The position numbers were made by a program, and so were the translations under genes. A DNA stretch of 64,000 nt from NCBI GenBank assembly GCA_963693305.1, contig OY855915.1, positions 7,079,607-7,143,606 of the forward strand, in the 5' to 3' direction. Under the pieces are notes generated by a model that was not told the DNA's origin, ran no database searches, and saw nothing but the letters and a program-made list of their open reading frames with translations. Of the stretch, positions 9,912 through 20,554 are shown piece after piece (positions within the stretch are counted from its first letter, which is position 1; each line of letters begins with the position of its first letter). This stretch comes from Meandrina meandrites (lineage: Eukaryota; Cnidaria; Anthozoa; Scleractinia; Meandrinidae).

Positions 9912-10744
9912 TTAAGACAGAATCCACCAGGAAGTGGAGTAATATTTATTTAAGTTGGACAAAAATCGAGTACCAGAATAATTTAAATCGTATTGCGTTA
10001 TTTTCTACCCTAAATAAAAGGTAAATATGTAAGTAATAATCCCTGATAACATCAACAACAATTTCTCATCAGAGTCTTAGAAAATGAATTTCAAAGTTCA
10101 CAAGCTATAGGAAAATTCTCACGTGCAGCCATTTTGTGAAATCGTCTTTAAGCGATTCAGTGGAATTCAGTGGAACTTCGAAATTTGTTTTCGGCGTTTG
10201 GTGTTGTTAGAAAAGATTTCTTTTGATAAGATATTTGAAGCAGTAACACAAACGTTTGCAATAAGGTGTAAATAATTTTGGTACAACAATTTCTTATCAG
10301 AGACAGAAAATGAAATTCAAAGTTCACAAGCTATAGGCAAAAGCTCACGTCTTTTAAGCGATTTAGTGGAATTCAGCGGAACTTCGAAATTGGTTTTCGA
10401 TGTTTGGTGTTGTTATAAAAGATTTCTTTTGATAAGATTTTTGAAGCAGTAACAAAAGTTTACAATAAGGTGTAAATAATTTTGGTACAATAATTTCTTA
10501 TCAGAGACTGAGAAAATGAAATTCAAAGTTCACAAGCTATAGGCAAAAGCTTACGTCTTTTAAGCGATTTAGTGGAATTCAGCGGAACTTCGAAATTGGT
10601 TTTCGATATTTGGTGTTGTTATAAAAGATTTCTTTTGATAAGATATTTGAAGCAGTGACACAAAAGCTTGCAATAAGGTGTAAATAATTTTGGTACATAA
10701 TTTTGTCCAATAACTACTCGAAGTCCTGGCGGATTCTGTCTTAA
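9912..10744. mobile_element. TTAA-flanked element built around a 3x ~207-bp tandem repeat
   Basis: The ends are TTAA followed by GACAGAATCCACCAGGA on the left and the inverted TCCTGGCGGATTCTGTC followed by TTAA on the right. A further match, GGACAAAA, lies about 45 bp inside each end. The interior consists of three copies of a unit of about 207-224 bp with landmarks TTCACAAGCTATAGG (near 10098, 10322, 10529) and AAGATTTCTTTTGATAAGAT. A TTAA target suggests piggyBac- or Kolobok-type mobilisation. There is no transposase. Confidence 0.6.
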
Positions 10745-11779
10745 ACGCACTTCTCTTCCAAACCAAGTTCACCTTCGTTTGTTTGGGCTCATTTGCCATC
10801 ATTTTGCGTATTGAATGTTTGGAAATGAAGTCTGGCATTTTAGACTCTATTATTTTCTGTTGAATTTTGAGCGTAGGACTTCCCGTGTCGAAGAAACTCA
10901 GGGATATCCCATAATAATCTTAAATGCATTGATCGTGATTATTGCGTTATTTTTGAGCGTGACTTGACAGTCGGGCGAAAGGCGCGGCGGCAAAGTCTTC
11001 ATTCATTTCACTTGTGCAAAACGCTTTCGCGATTTATAGTATGCCCAAAAAGAACAGAATAGGGGCTTACTGGAAGTCAAGCGGAATGAAAATCAACCGT
11101 TTAGATTTTGTGAGTGCGCATCATGGAATTCCATTGATTGTTTCATCGCTGTCTGTCGAGAGGAATGAAAGGACAAGACTGAACCCGGGCTCGCATGTAA
11201 GTTTTTTGTTTGTTTAAGCTTACTTGTTCTTTTCCATCAGTTTTCCAGCCGGCTTAAATTCGATTCAGTGTATTCATAACATGCCTGTAGGAGAAAAAGC
11301 CTATTCAGCTTAAAACTAACTTCTTTTGTGTTGTCTGAAAAAACCGTTTTATGAAACCAGACTTTTACTGCCATTTTCGAGCCGGTGAGGGTAAAAGGCG
11401 GAATGAGTTTGCGGAATGGCATAATTTATGCGGAATACCCAACCTTCCCCATTTGTTTTCTCAAGATGGCGGTCTGCAGAGCGAAACACTTAAATAAAAC
11501 GCAACATCTAAAGGAAATACAACTAAAAGGGATTCCTAAACGTAGATTTGTGAAAAAAGGCGGAAAGGCGAGTACTCCTTACAGTTTTTCCAATGAAATA
11601 ATATTTTTCTCTAGAGAATGCCACTCGTACGTACGAGCTTGCTTTTGATATGTTTAGGGACGGTTCCTGTAATAATTGTGTTGAGGGTGATTGTGTTTTT
11701 CGCATTTGACAAGGAAAGTATTCAGTGTACATATTTTTTCAGCCAAATTTCATTATTTACCACTTTTATATCCGAGGGT
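10745..11779. other. unassigned DNA
   Basis: Short open frames at 11014-11217 and 11385-11648 have no recognisable domain. The first is followed by a GTAAGT-like sequence (near 11197), so an exon is conceivable but unsupported. Confidence 0.3.
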
Positions 11780-13073
11780 TGTCCAATACACCTGATCTGT
11801 AACGGGTCGTCAAAGGGGTTGACGGTCCGACACGGATCGTTCAATCCGTCTACGCAAAATGACGACCCGTCAACCGGAAGCCATTTTGCGAGAGTAACGT
11901 TATGAGGGAGGGTCGTTTCGACCGGATCAAGTCGATCCGTGTCGGATGGTGACGACCGTGTGTTCTGTCATTTTGATTTCCCGCCTGTTCGCCATTTTTA
12001 TTTCCCGCGTATGGAAAAAGAAGACTAAATATTATCCCAGCAAAATGTTCCCCCGTCTCTGCTTTCCCTATCCCCGGATATGGTAAATTGTCTAAGAACA
12101 CCTATTTTTTTAGTGGCGCGAAATTCTTCAATGAACTCCCTGTAAATATTGCAAGCGTAAATAACATACAAGCTTTTTGCGGCCTAGCAAAACATTTACT
12201 TTTATAATAACTATTGAGTAAAGTATATTTTAATCTCTTTTTGACTGACACGAGACATCCCAAAGGGCCTTTGATTATTTGGTGTACCGTTTTCCCTGCA
12301 TTCTATTACAACGAGGTTTCTATTTACTTTATTCGCTTCGTTCTTGTTTAGGTTCTTTGTCTCATGTGACGTTGTTCGGCAACTCCGCTTTATCGTATAC
12401 GTACATCAAAATGAATGTTTACGGCTGCATTCTTTTAGAACGAGGCATATACACAGGTACTTTACTCGCTTGCGCTTTATTACGCGTTTAGATTGTTTGT
12501 CTCGTGCGTCGTTGTTCGGCAACTCCGCTTTATCGTGCATCAAAATGAATGCTTGCGGCTGCATTCTTTTAGAACGAGGTATATACACATGTACTTTACT
12601 CGCTTGCTTTTTATTACTCATTTAGATTGTTTGTCTCGTGCGTCGTTCGGCAACTCCGCTTTATCGTGCATCAAAATGAATGTTTGCGGCTGCATTCTTT
12701 AGAACGAGGTATATACACATGTACTTTACTCGCTTGCGCTTTATTACGCTGTTTGCGGCAGTATATCGCTTGGTTGTCCGGCAGCAAAAAAGATCGCGAA
12801 GTTGCTGTCATTCGCGAACTGCCACGGATCGATTTCGCTGTGACGGGTCGTGACGACCCGAGTCGGATCGTCACGATCCGCCGAAATATTCAGGGTGCAT
12901 GGTGTCTTGACAAGTTCACTTCCGGTGATAGAATCCATTTCCGTTTAACTGTCTCGCGAAATGACTTCCTGTTGACGGGTCGACTTTTCTAAGGACGGAT
13001 CGTACAATATTGGCGATCCGTGTCGGGTCGTCAACCCCTTTGACGATCCGTTACAGATCGGGTGTATTGGACA
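11780..13073. mobile_element. 1.29-kb non-autonomous DNA transposon with internal minisatellite
   Basis: The left end TGTCCAATACACCTGATCTG matches the inverted right end with one difference. The inverted homology continues with GTCGTCAAAGGGGTTGACG and CGACACGGATCG. Subterminal regions are rich in GGATCGTNACGATCC and GACGACCCGTC palindromes on both sides. The centre holds a tandem repeat of about 130 bp. No transposase frame is seen. A target duplication is not clear. Confidence 0.7.
12305..12757. repeat. minisatellite, ~130-bp unit, about 3.5 copies
   Basis: Each unit contains GGCAACTCCGCTTTATCGT, CATCAAAATGAATG, GGCTGCATTCTTT, AGAACGAGG and TTTACTCGCTTG. The units accumulate small indels. 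Open frames here follow the repeat and are not genes. Confidence 0.8.
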
Positions 13074-13103
13074 TGGGTGCCTTTCCCTACGGGCCTGTTT
13101 AAA

Positions 13104-13343
13104 TATATAATCAACGCGAAGTGAAGTGCGACATTTATTTGGATGTGACTTACACTGACTACACTGTCACGCAATGATTTTACTCCATAAATCAAGCGAA
13201 CATCTGCATAAAAAATCGAAGATTTGCAAAAAAAAAAATGCGACGAAAATGAAGTCTTTGGATACCCATGTCCACCCCTCCCCATGTCACAGAGGGGCTG
13301 TCTTGTGAATTCTCCTGATTCTCAAATACAACGCAGGCGAGAC
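13104..13343 (+). repeat. orphan copy of BTB 5' flank with TATA-like box
   Basis: Homologous to 17651-17874 and to 31410-31580: TATATAA box, then GAAGTGAAGTGCG, TGACTACACTGTCACGCAATGAT, GAAGATTTGCAAAAA and, as at 17874, CTGTCTTGTGAATTCTCCTG. It is followed by a TTAA MITE and no BTB coding sequence. Confidence 0.6.
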
Positions 13344-13742
13344 TTAACCTGAAGGCCGTTTTTCCGCCGCTTAACTTGGGTTTAATGTTAATATCTTGTT
13401 CGCGTTTAAAGCAATCCAAACGTTCTATGCTTATTTCGCAAATCTATGTTTAGCAGTGTTTTGTAAATTATTGGGTGATTTTTGGGGAAGTTTGGGAAGA
13501 GATAGTTTTTTTCAAAGGATTAGTAAAATTTGGAGAAATAAGAAATATTAAAGATTTAATGTGATTTTAAAATTAGAATTTGAAGTTAAAAATTAGTAGA
13601 TGGACAACCAAACAGTCCGCCAACAACCTGGGGTGCTCTTGCGTGGGGGTCAACTGTCTGTTAGTGTTTCAAAAATAATTTTCTTTCTTCTATCCCTTCC
13701 TTAAATCTCTTAAAATTTCACTCAAAATCGGATGTACCTTAA
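13344..13742 (-). mobile_element. TTAA MITE (GGCGGGGGTACACC family), copy 1
   Basis: Bounded by TTAA at 13344-13347 and 13739-13742. It aligns in inverted orientation with the complete copy at 52100-52516, sharing CTTGCGTGGGGGTCAACTGTCTG, GTTTGTCCATCTACTAATTTTT-type sequence and TCACTCAAAATCGG. The right end has lost the CCCCCACC block. Confidence 0.7.
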
Positions 13743-14267
13743 AAAACAAATGCAAATAAAAACAGAAATGAAGACAGACTTGAAAACCAAAACGATTAAG
13801 AAAAGGTGTATTTAAAATACAATTGCAAATAAAAACGAAAACGGAATTAAAATTGAAAACGCTAACGAAAATGCAAACGCAAATTAAAATGAAAACAAAA
13901 GTGCTTGAGCCACGTCGGTTTCCGTATAAAACTGTCCGCTCTCCAGTTTGACGTCATAATGAAAACGAAAATGAAATAAGAAACGAAATGAAACTTAAAA
14001 TCAACATTCAAAGCGTGATTAAAAAACAAATGCAAATAAAAACTGAAATGAAGACAGACTTGAAAACCAAAACGCTTAAGAAAAGGCGTATTTTGGAAAA
14101 CATTTTAACAAGAAGGTTAACGAAATAAAAGTTACTTGACGTTTCGACGAAAAGGCGTATTTAAAATACAATTGCAAATAAAAACGAAAACGAAAACGGA
14201 ATTAAAATTGAAAACGCAAACGAAAATGCAAACGCAAGTTAAAATGAAAATAAAAGTGCTTGAGCCT
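13743..14267. repeat. A-rich imperfect tandem duplication
   Basis: The stretch AAACAAATGCAAATAAAAAC...CAAAAGTGCTTGAGCC (13743-13913) is repeated at about 14021-14267. The second copy has an extra segment of about 70 bp (TTTTGGAAAACATTTTAACA...). Both copies are built of AAAACGAAAACG-like hexamers. Confidence 0.6.
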
Positions 14268-14627
14268 ACATGTCACTCGCACGCAAACGCATAAATTATA
14301 GAAGACCAGCCGAGGGTATAAATCTGAGCCTCTTTTGCGGTCTTAGTCATCAGTACTTGGAGAAAGTTCGTATTTGTTATCGTGCTCTGATTTGTGAGGA
14401 GTTCAAATCCCAAAGAAAAGGTAGGAATATCAAAGGAGCCAGAAGATGCTTCAGTGTTTTGAGTTATATAAGGAAGCCTTTGAAAGAAGGCCGACTCAAG
14501 TGAGCTTAGGGTTAGCCAGGTCTCTAAAGGGCCATATCATTTGTCATAAAAATTTTCTATCCTAATTCGAACTTAACCGATCACAGCAATACGTTCACTG
14601 TTCCAAAAGAGGGCTCAGTAACTTGTA

Positions 14628-15332
14628 AAGTCGACTCCCGATAACTCGAACCCTCGCTAACTCGAACCTCGCGCTAACTCGAACCAAAATCGATTTCCCC
14701 TGGATTTCCGTCATACATTTACTGTAGTTTTACCCTCGGTAACTCGAACCCTCGGTACCTCGAACCTCCCGCAAACTCGAACCAATTTTTGTTTCCCTTC
14801 AGGTCGTTTTCCATATAATTTTACCCTCGATAACTCGAACCATGTTTTTCAATACGTGTCAAGTCAAAACAAACAGTGATCTGTAGACCAAAACATAAAT
14901 TTATTTTGAAGCAGCCGAGTATTAATTCTTTGTCTTTTTTCTTTTTATTTCTGCATTACACAAAACGTGTACAGTCTACTTTTGGTTTAGGTTGATACCG
15001 ATTCTTTCAAATCCAGTGTTAGAAAACTTTCAAGGATAATCGATAGTAATAGATTAGTTGAGAAGCGTCAGGGCGTATTATGACTACACTGGATTTCTCG
15101 AATCACATGAACTCGGTAGCATTAGCCCAATATTGTTCTTTTTATTGTTCCATTTTCACTCGACTTCTATACAATTATATTTGGTTAAAATGTACATTGT
15201 ATGAATCAGATACAGTGAACACCGTTTTACATATTTTTAGTCATTTGTTCTCAACTCTCGATAACTCAAACTCCCGATACCTCGAACCATTTTCAATTTC
15301 CCTTGAAGGTTCGAGTTATCGGGAGTCGACTG
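14628..15332. mobile_element. pogo/Tigger-like non-autonomous element
   Basis: The left end AAGTCGACTCCCGATAACTC and the inverted right end (GAGTTATCGGGAGTCGACTG) are flanked by TA on each side (14626-14627, 15333-15334), as for Tc1/mariner relatives. Near the left end, short TAACTCGAACC motifs are repeated many times, and two more occur near 15260-15290. There is no transposase. It ends 47 bp before the ATG of the cysteine-rich gene. Confidence 0.7.
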
Positions 15333-15372
15333 TAGTAATTCCATACGCATACAAACTGTTTTTCTGTTGCAG

Positions 15373-16535
15373 TGTAACTATGGAGGCCAAGCTTCGTTTG
15401 TGCCTGTGGCTGATTATTTTGGGGACTATCACCGTGCAGGCTGCACGTTTAGGAAACCAAGAGGAGAACTCCATGAATGTCCATTCCAACGGTCAGTGGT
15501 CATGTAAGTATTTTCAAAGATTCATGATGACCGTAAGCTGTTAATGGGATTTTATTTTTTTTAACTGAGATATTGACTTTACTTTCATAAAATGAAATGT
15601 ATATCAGATTGCGATTTGGGCATGACTCGTAAGAAGCAAACAATTTTTTCATGTTTACAGATTGTCAACTGCCAGTCGGGTATTGTTACGCCACCTCCTT
15701 GCTTTGCCATCAAGGCAGTGTACGCTGCTCATATTATTACTACGGCTGCAGTGTGGGCCAAAGTTGCTGTTGTTATACAGGTATGAACTTAGTCCAACTA
15801 AGCGAACACTGTAACCACGTAAGTAAAATGTCTGTATATCTTTATTGAAACTATTTTTCTTTATTTCCTTGAAGCCTCCTATCAAAAATTATAAGTGACC
15901 CTAGGCAAGCTAAACTTTTTCCATTTTCACTTTAACAAGCTGAAACACAAATTTGATTTTATGGATGTAAGAATCTATAAGATCTACACTGCTTATTCCC
16001 GTACTTTCGCTCAGATGTAATTAGCTTTTAAGCCCCACGGCAAAATATCTTTGTAAAAATAATTTTAACGAAACTGTGATCAGTTTTCCAGTCTGGCCTG
16101 TAGAGACCGATTCACATCAAAATCATTCAAAATGTCATGCTAACGGGGACGTGTATTAAATATTTACGTACTAACTAGCAGTTTAGCTTTTAAGTTATTT
16201 TGGGTGACCAGTTACTGTTTGTATTTTTAATTTATATTTTTAATCATGTCATGTAATAGTGCAGTACAAATTAACGTTGTTGTAGTTTTACACAATACTG
16301 ACCGAAAGTTTATGTTGTCACACCAAAAATGTTTGTTATATGTGTTAGTGGTGGAGGCCATTTTCATAATGAGATTGTGAAATTCTTGAATACTATGTAT
16401 AATGGTATGATAACATCGCGATACTTCTCTTGGCTCCCGTGCGGTAACTTAGGTTTTGAAATCAGAGTAGTGTATATAACTGGGTACTTACCACTTTCTT
16501 TCCTTTTTGCAGGCTTTGTTGGTGACGAACAGTGA
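15373..16535 (+). CDS. secreted small cysteine-rich protein, SCRiP-like, three exons
   Basis: Exon 1 codes from an ATG at 15380 to 15503 (donor GTAAGT). Exon 2 is 15661-15780 (acceptor TTTACAG, donor GTATGA). Exon 3 is 16513-16535 (acceptor TTTTTGCAG), ending in TGA. Phases agree throughout and predict 88 residues. Residues 1-21 form a signal peptide with a hydrophobic core (LWLIILGTI). The mature part has eight cysteines, all in exon 2, spaced C-x6-C-x6-C-x6-C-x6-C-x5-CCC. Coral small cysteine-rich proteins (SCRiPs) share a signal peptide and eight mature cysteines; they have been linked to calcification and, for some, neurotoxic activity. Assignment here rests on size and cysteine count only. 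A TTCTGTTGCAG acceptor ends at 15372, so a 5' untranslated exon probably lies upstream. An alternative donor is noted separately. Confidence 0.6.
15781..15818 (+). other. alternative exon 2 extension
   Basis: The reading frame of exon 2 remains open past its first donor to a stronger donor, CCAC|GTAAGT, at 15818/15819. Using it adds 13 codons with one more cysteine and joins exon 3 in another phase, giving a different tail ending in TAA at 16561-16563. Which donor is used cannot be decided here. Confidence 0.35.
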
Positions 16536-16563
16536 TGTGTCATCAACAGACGGACTGACCTAA

Positions 16564-17650
16564 CTTAAAATGATCTGCTGGGATTATAAACGCTGAAGTA
16601 ATTGAGTAAACGCGGGTATTCTTAAACCCGGAAACATTATGCTGAAAAATAATGTAAGAGGAAGAAAAATAAAAGGCCGAATCCTTTAAATATATATCTT
16701 TGGTCTCTACCCTTTTATGACGCAAAAAGTAGGAAAGAAAATCAAAGAGACCCAGTAGGAATATCAGATTGGAAGGTCATTAAGACGGTTTCCGCTGAAT
16801 ATTCGAGCAAGAAAGGCAAAAATAAAGATACCAAAAAAAACCTCATAGCATGGTAACAGTTTGAATACAGTTATGAAGAACTTATCGTAATTTTAGCTCT
16901 CAAGTTGACTCCGCGGGAGAAAAAAAAATTTGAAAAGTTCTCCATATTTTAGTTAAAAGGGACTTTTCACGTCAGTTTAAAACAAAATACCCACGCGTTA
17001 TAAGCATTTTTACGAGGTTTGACATTAACTTTCTCGAGAATGCTTTATAGAATTTAACTACAGGGTCACTTATAGAAATGAGTTACAGTGAGATGTTTCA
17101 AATAGTATACAAAATTTTACCGCGCTTTGAGTAATTTTTTGGGAATTAAGTTTTGCACTTACTGCTCGAACAATCAGCGGAATCCGTCTTAATTTCTTTA
17201 AGGAGAAATCGACAAAAAGGCCTGTGGGGGGAGGGGAGGAGGTGGGTGGATAGAGGGAAGTATCTTAGAGAGGTGTAAGCGCGATCTCACGAACGCCACA
17301 GGCGCGGGCTTGTAGGGGGTTTCAGGGGGGTATTCTTCCCCCAGAAAATCTGGAAAACTTAGCTATAGGTTCAGCATTTTGAAGGCAGTTTGGTAAAGTT
17401 GAAGTGATACTGAAACGAAATTTACGAACATGCTTATCACTATGGTGAAGTTTGTTTTCGAAAATTTTTAACGAAAGTGCTCGTTTTTGCTTCCGAAATC
17501 AGCTTTTTGGAGCCAAAGAGTGTCCTGAAAGTTAATCTGGATTTTTTATTATAACCAACCAATGAAAAGATTATATTCTCAAAACTATTCTTTCATTCTT
17601 TCGTGTACAATAGATCTCTTTTGTACTTGGAATCAATAGTGAAAGACAAG
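16564..17650. other. intergenic DNA
   Basis: No gene seen. A GC-rich patch at about 17220-17345 (ACGCCACAGGCGCGGGCTTG) resembles the internal end motif near 6740 of the long-TIR transposon, so it may be a fragment of that family. From about 17520 the sequence is homologous to about 30955 onward, part of the duplicated BTB flank. Confidence 0.4.
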
Positions 17651-17874
17651 TATAAAAGCAACGCGCAGTGAAGTGCCATATTTATTTGACTGTGACTTAC
17701 ACTGACTACACTGTCACGCAATGATTTTAATCCGTAAATTAAACGAACGTCTGCATAAAAAAATCGAAGATTTGCAAAAAAGAAATGCGATGAAAATGAA
17801 GTCTTTGGATACCCATGTCACAGAGGGGCTGTCTTGTGAATTCTCCTGATTCTCAAATACAACACAGGCGAGAC
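17651..17874 (+). promoter_or_regulatory. putative TATA box and 5' flank of BTB copy 3
   Basis: TATAAAA at 17651-17657 precedes a block conserved at three loci (13104, 17651, 31410): AAGTGCC/G, GACTACACTGTCACGCAATG and GAAGATTTGCAAAAAA. The equivalent boxes read TATATAA at the other two. Conservation of the box among duplicated flanks is suggestive, but the flanks are similar throughout, so it is not independent evidence of function. Confidence 0.4.
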
Positions 17875-18257
17875 TTAACCTGAAGGCCGTTTTTCCGCCG
17901 CTTAATTTGGGTTTAATGTTAATATCTTTTTCGCGTTTAAAGCAATCCAAACGTTCTATGCTTATTTCACAAATCTATGTTTAGCGGTGTTTTGTAAATT
18001 ATTGGGTGATTTTTGGGGAAGTTTGGGAAGAGATAGTTTTTCTGAAAGGATTAGTAACATTTGGCGAAATAGGAAATATTGAAGATTTAATGTGATTTTA
18101 AAATTAGAATTTGAAGTTAAAATTAGTAGATGGACACCAAAACAGTCCCTCCACAACCTGGGGTGCCCTTGCGTGGGGGTCAACTGTCTGTTGGTGTTTC
18201 AAAAATAATTTTCTTTCTTCTATCTCTTCTTTAAACCTTCCAAAATTTCACTCAAAC
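17875..18257 (-). mobile_element. TTAA MITE (GGCGGGGGTACACC family), copy 2, right end truncated
   Basis: Begins TTAACCTGAAGGCCG and follows copy 1 closely to TTTCACTCAAA, where it breaks and joins TAGACAGTCTCTAAAGCAATG of the BTB 5' flank. The corresponding flank at 40000-40110 lacks the MITE, so it entered after or independently of the duplication. Confidence 0.65.
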
Positions 18258-18520
18258 TAGACAGTCTCTAAAGCAATGTGCTTATCAAATTCAAAATAAA
18301 ACCTCATTATGGACTGATGGCTTTAGTAATTGACACAGAAAAGCTACAGTGACGTGGGCTAAAGCAGTGCTCCTCTTTTTGTTGTTATGGGACACGACCA
18401 CGCAATTACACGCCCTCTCAATTACTCACAAGAATACCGCTGATCCCATTTCGATTCCAATCTTCCTCGATCCCCCGCGACATTCGACATTTGACGAAGA
18501 CGTCCGAAGACTCAACAATT

Positions 18521-19858
18521 ATGGCTTCCTTCCAGGCAAATTGGCTCACTAAAGATGACTGCATTAACGAAAGAGCTATTTTGATGTTCAATAACGAGCT
18601 ATTGAGCGATGTAAGCCTTGTTGTTCGAGCCTCGAGTGACGAAGGTGAGCCCAAGAAAAGCAGAATGGCGATTCCTGCCCACAAGTTTGTGTTGTCGATG
18701 TGTAGTCCTGTGTTTTTCGCTATGTTCTGCGGGGAAATGGCGGAGAGATCGGACTCTATTGATCTGCCAGACTGCGAGTACGAGGGAGTGTTGGAAATGC
18801 TGCGATACATGTACGGCGGGTACGAGGAATTTGAGCAATATTTAAACGAAAGCAATGTGATGCAAGTGCTGTATGTGGCAAAGAAATACATCGTTAAGTC
18901 ACTCGCTAATGATTGCATTCAGTTTCTGCGGTGTAACTTGGATCCGGAAAATGTGCTTTGTGTTCTGTCACATGCTCAGCAATATGATGAAAAGATTCTT
19001 GTGGATCAATGCTGGGATTTGATTGACCGAGAAGCTGAAGAAGTTTTGAAATCCGAGGGATTTGCGAAAATTGAGAGATCTTTACTTGAAGAAATTGTCA
19101 AGAGAGATACATTGACAATCAGTAGTGAAGCAGTGTTGTTCAAAGCTGTTGATCTCTGGGCTTCTAAGGAATGTGAACGGCAAGGACTGGCTGCAGATGG
19201 CAATGTAAAACGGTGCATTCTTGGAGAGGTGATTGTTAAAGAAATACGTTTTCCAGTGATGGAGGAAAAAGAATTTGCTAGTGTTGTGCTTGACAGTGAA
19301 ATACTATCACAGCAGGAAGTTGTTAACATGATGAAGCATTTTAATTCTGTGTTAACATCACCAGTGGGTTTCCAAGGAGACAAAAGAGTCGGCACATATC
19401 AGTCATGTTTTAGGTTTGAGTATTTTTTTAAGCATGTTGTAGAAGTTGCTGGAAAGCAATGCATTCATTTCCATGTAAACAAAGACATTGTGCTCCATGG
19501 GGTTCGTCTATTTGGCAGTGAAAATAGCGATAATGAAGTGACTTTGACTGTTAAGAACAGACAAAGTGGTGGAATTCTTGTCAAGAAATTTGGAAAATTC
19601 TCATCTGTTCTTTTTTATAAGATGGATTGTCACTACTATGGATATGATGTCATGTTTTATCCTGTTAAATTGAACCAAGGGTGTTGTTATTCTGTTAAAG
19701 CAAAGATAAATGGTCTTAAATCATGGACCGGGGGGAGTAGTGTTAGTGAAGTTCAATCTCATGGTGTGACATTTTTCTTCAGACATTGTATTAGTAGTCC
19801 TAGAAGTGCTCATCCAGAACAATTTGCAGACTTTCTGTTTAAGCTTCCATGGCAGTAA
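18521..19858 (+). CDS. BTB-BACK-PHR protein, subfamily II copy 3
   Basis: An uninterrupted 445-codon frame starts at MASFQANWLTKDDC. I prefer this ATG because it aligns with every paralogue, whereas the in-frame extension upstream (MTKTSEDSTI) does not. The order of domains is BTB (about residues 20-135; FNNELLSDVSLVV, AHKFVLSMCSPVFFAMFCGE), BACK (about 140-245; AQQYDEKILVDQCWDLIDRE) and PHR (about 295-425; VLHGVRLFGSENSDNEVTLTV). This is the layout of BTBD6/BTBD3-type Cullin-3 substrate adaptors, cytosolic proteins without signal or membrane segments. The coding region has no intron. It differs from copy 4 at 27 of 445 residues by my count, many in the PHR domain, for example EYFFKHVVEV against DYILKHGEEV. 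No lesions. A SINE lies in the 3' region. Confidence 0.93.
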   Translation: MASFQANWLTKDDCINERAILMFNNELLSDVSLVVRASSDEGEPKKSRMAIPAHKFVLSMCSPVFFAMFCGEMAERSDSIDLPDCEYEGVLEMLRYMYGGYEEFEQYLNESNVMQVLYVAKKYIVKSLANDCIQFLRCNLDPENVLCVLSHAQQYDEKILVDQCWDLIDREAEEVLKSEGFAKIERSLLEEIVKRDTLTISSEAVLFKAVDLWASKECERQGLAADGNVKRCILGEVIVKEIRFPVMEEKEFASVVLDSEILSQQEVVNMMKHFNSVLTSPVGFQGDKRVGTYQSCFRFEYFFKHVVEVAGKQCIHFHVNKDIVLHGVRLFGSENSDNEVTLTVKNRQSGGILVKKFGKFSSVLFYKMDCHYYGYDVMFYPVKLNQGCCYSVKAKINGLKSWTGGSSVSEVQSHGVTFFFRHCISSPRSAHPEQFADFLFKLPWQ

Positions 19859-20401
19859 AATGCAGTGCCTTCTATAATAGGAGCTGTGAAGAGAAGCAGT
19901 ATAAAACATAGGTTTTGTCCAGTTTGGTTGTTTAAATAGTTACACTTTGACCTCATGTTAGCATTAATTAGAAGTACACCTAACAACTTTTCTGTGTTTT
20001 TTCTCCTGGAAATCCTTGAATCTGGTTGGTTCTCCCACTGTTTTTTATTCACAAATAGAAAACAATCGCACATGTGTTGCTGGGTTAAGAGACATTTTTC
20101 TTGATTTTGGCTTAAAAGTACATAAAATTATAAGGTTAGGTTTTGGATTGCAATCCTTAAGAATTAGAATTTTCACCCTTCTCACCCTTATTTGCTTTGA
20201 GCGATAGTCAACTTACATGTAACTGTGCCTTGTTGACTATTGGCTCATGGAAAACTTAGGCTTGTAGTCTATAAAGTTGTTAAATAGAAAATAATAAATG
20301 AAATGGGAAATAAATAAATGGCAATTGGTAATTTACAGTGGCATCTTCCACATAGTGACTCATCTGATTCCACTGATTTCAGATCAAATTGGAATTTAGT
20401 A

Positions 20402-20554
20402 GTGTTGGTTTTGTGGAGGGAGGAAAACTGGAGAAAAACCCTTGGAGCAAGGACGAGAACCAACAACAAACTCAACCCCCATATGACAGCAATTTCAGTA
20501 ATCAAACCCGGGCCACATTGGTGGGAAGTGAGCCACTGCCTCATCCCTGCTCAC
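20402..20554 (-). repeat. tRNA-derived SINE in 3' flank of copy 3
   Basis: On the minus strand the head reads CAGGGATGAGGCAGTGG and then GGCCCGGGTTTGATTAC, resembling polymerase III A and B boxes. Compared with 42199-42369, about 10 bp around the A box is missing. It occupies the same place as the SINE near copy 4, so it was present before the duplication. Confidence 0.6.

Noticed and set aside
12279..12992. Several overlapping frames of 60-121 codons
   Set aside because: They follow the 130-bp minisatellite in all frames.
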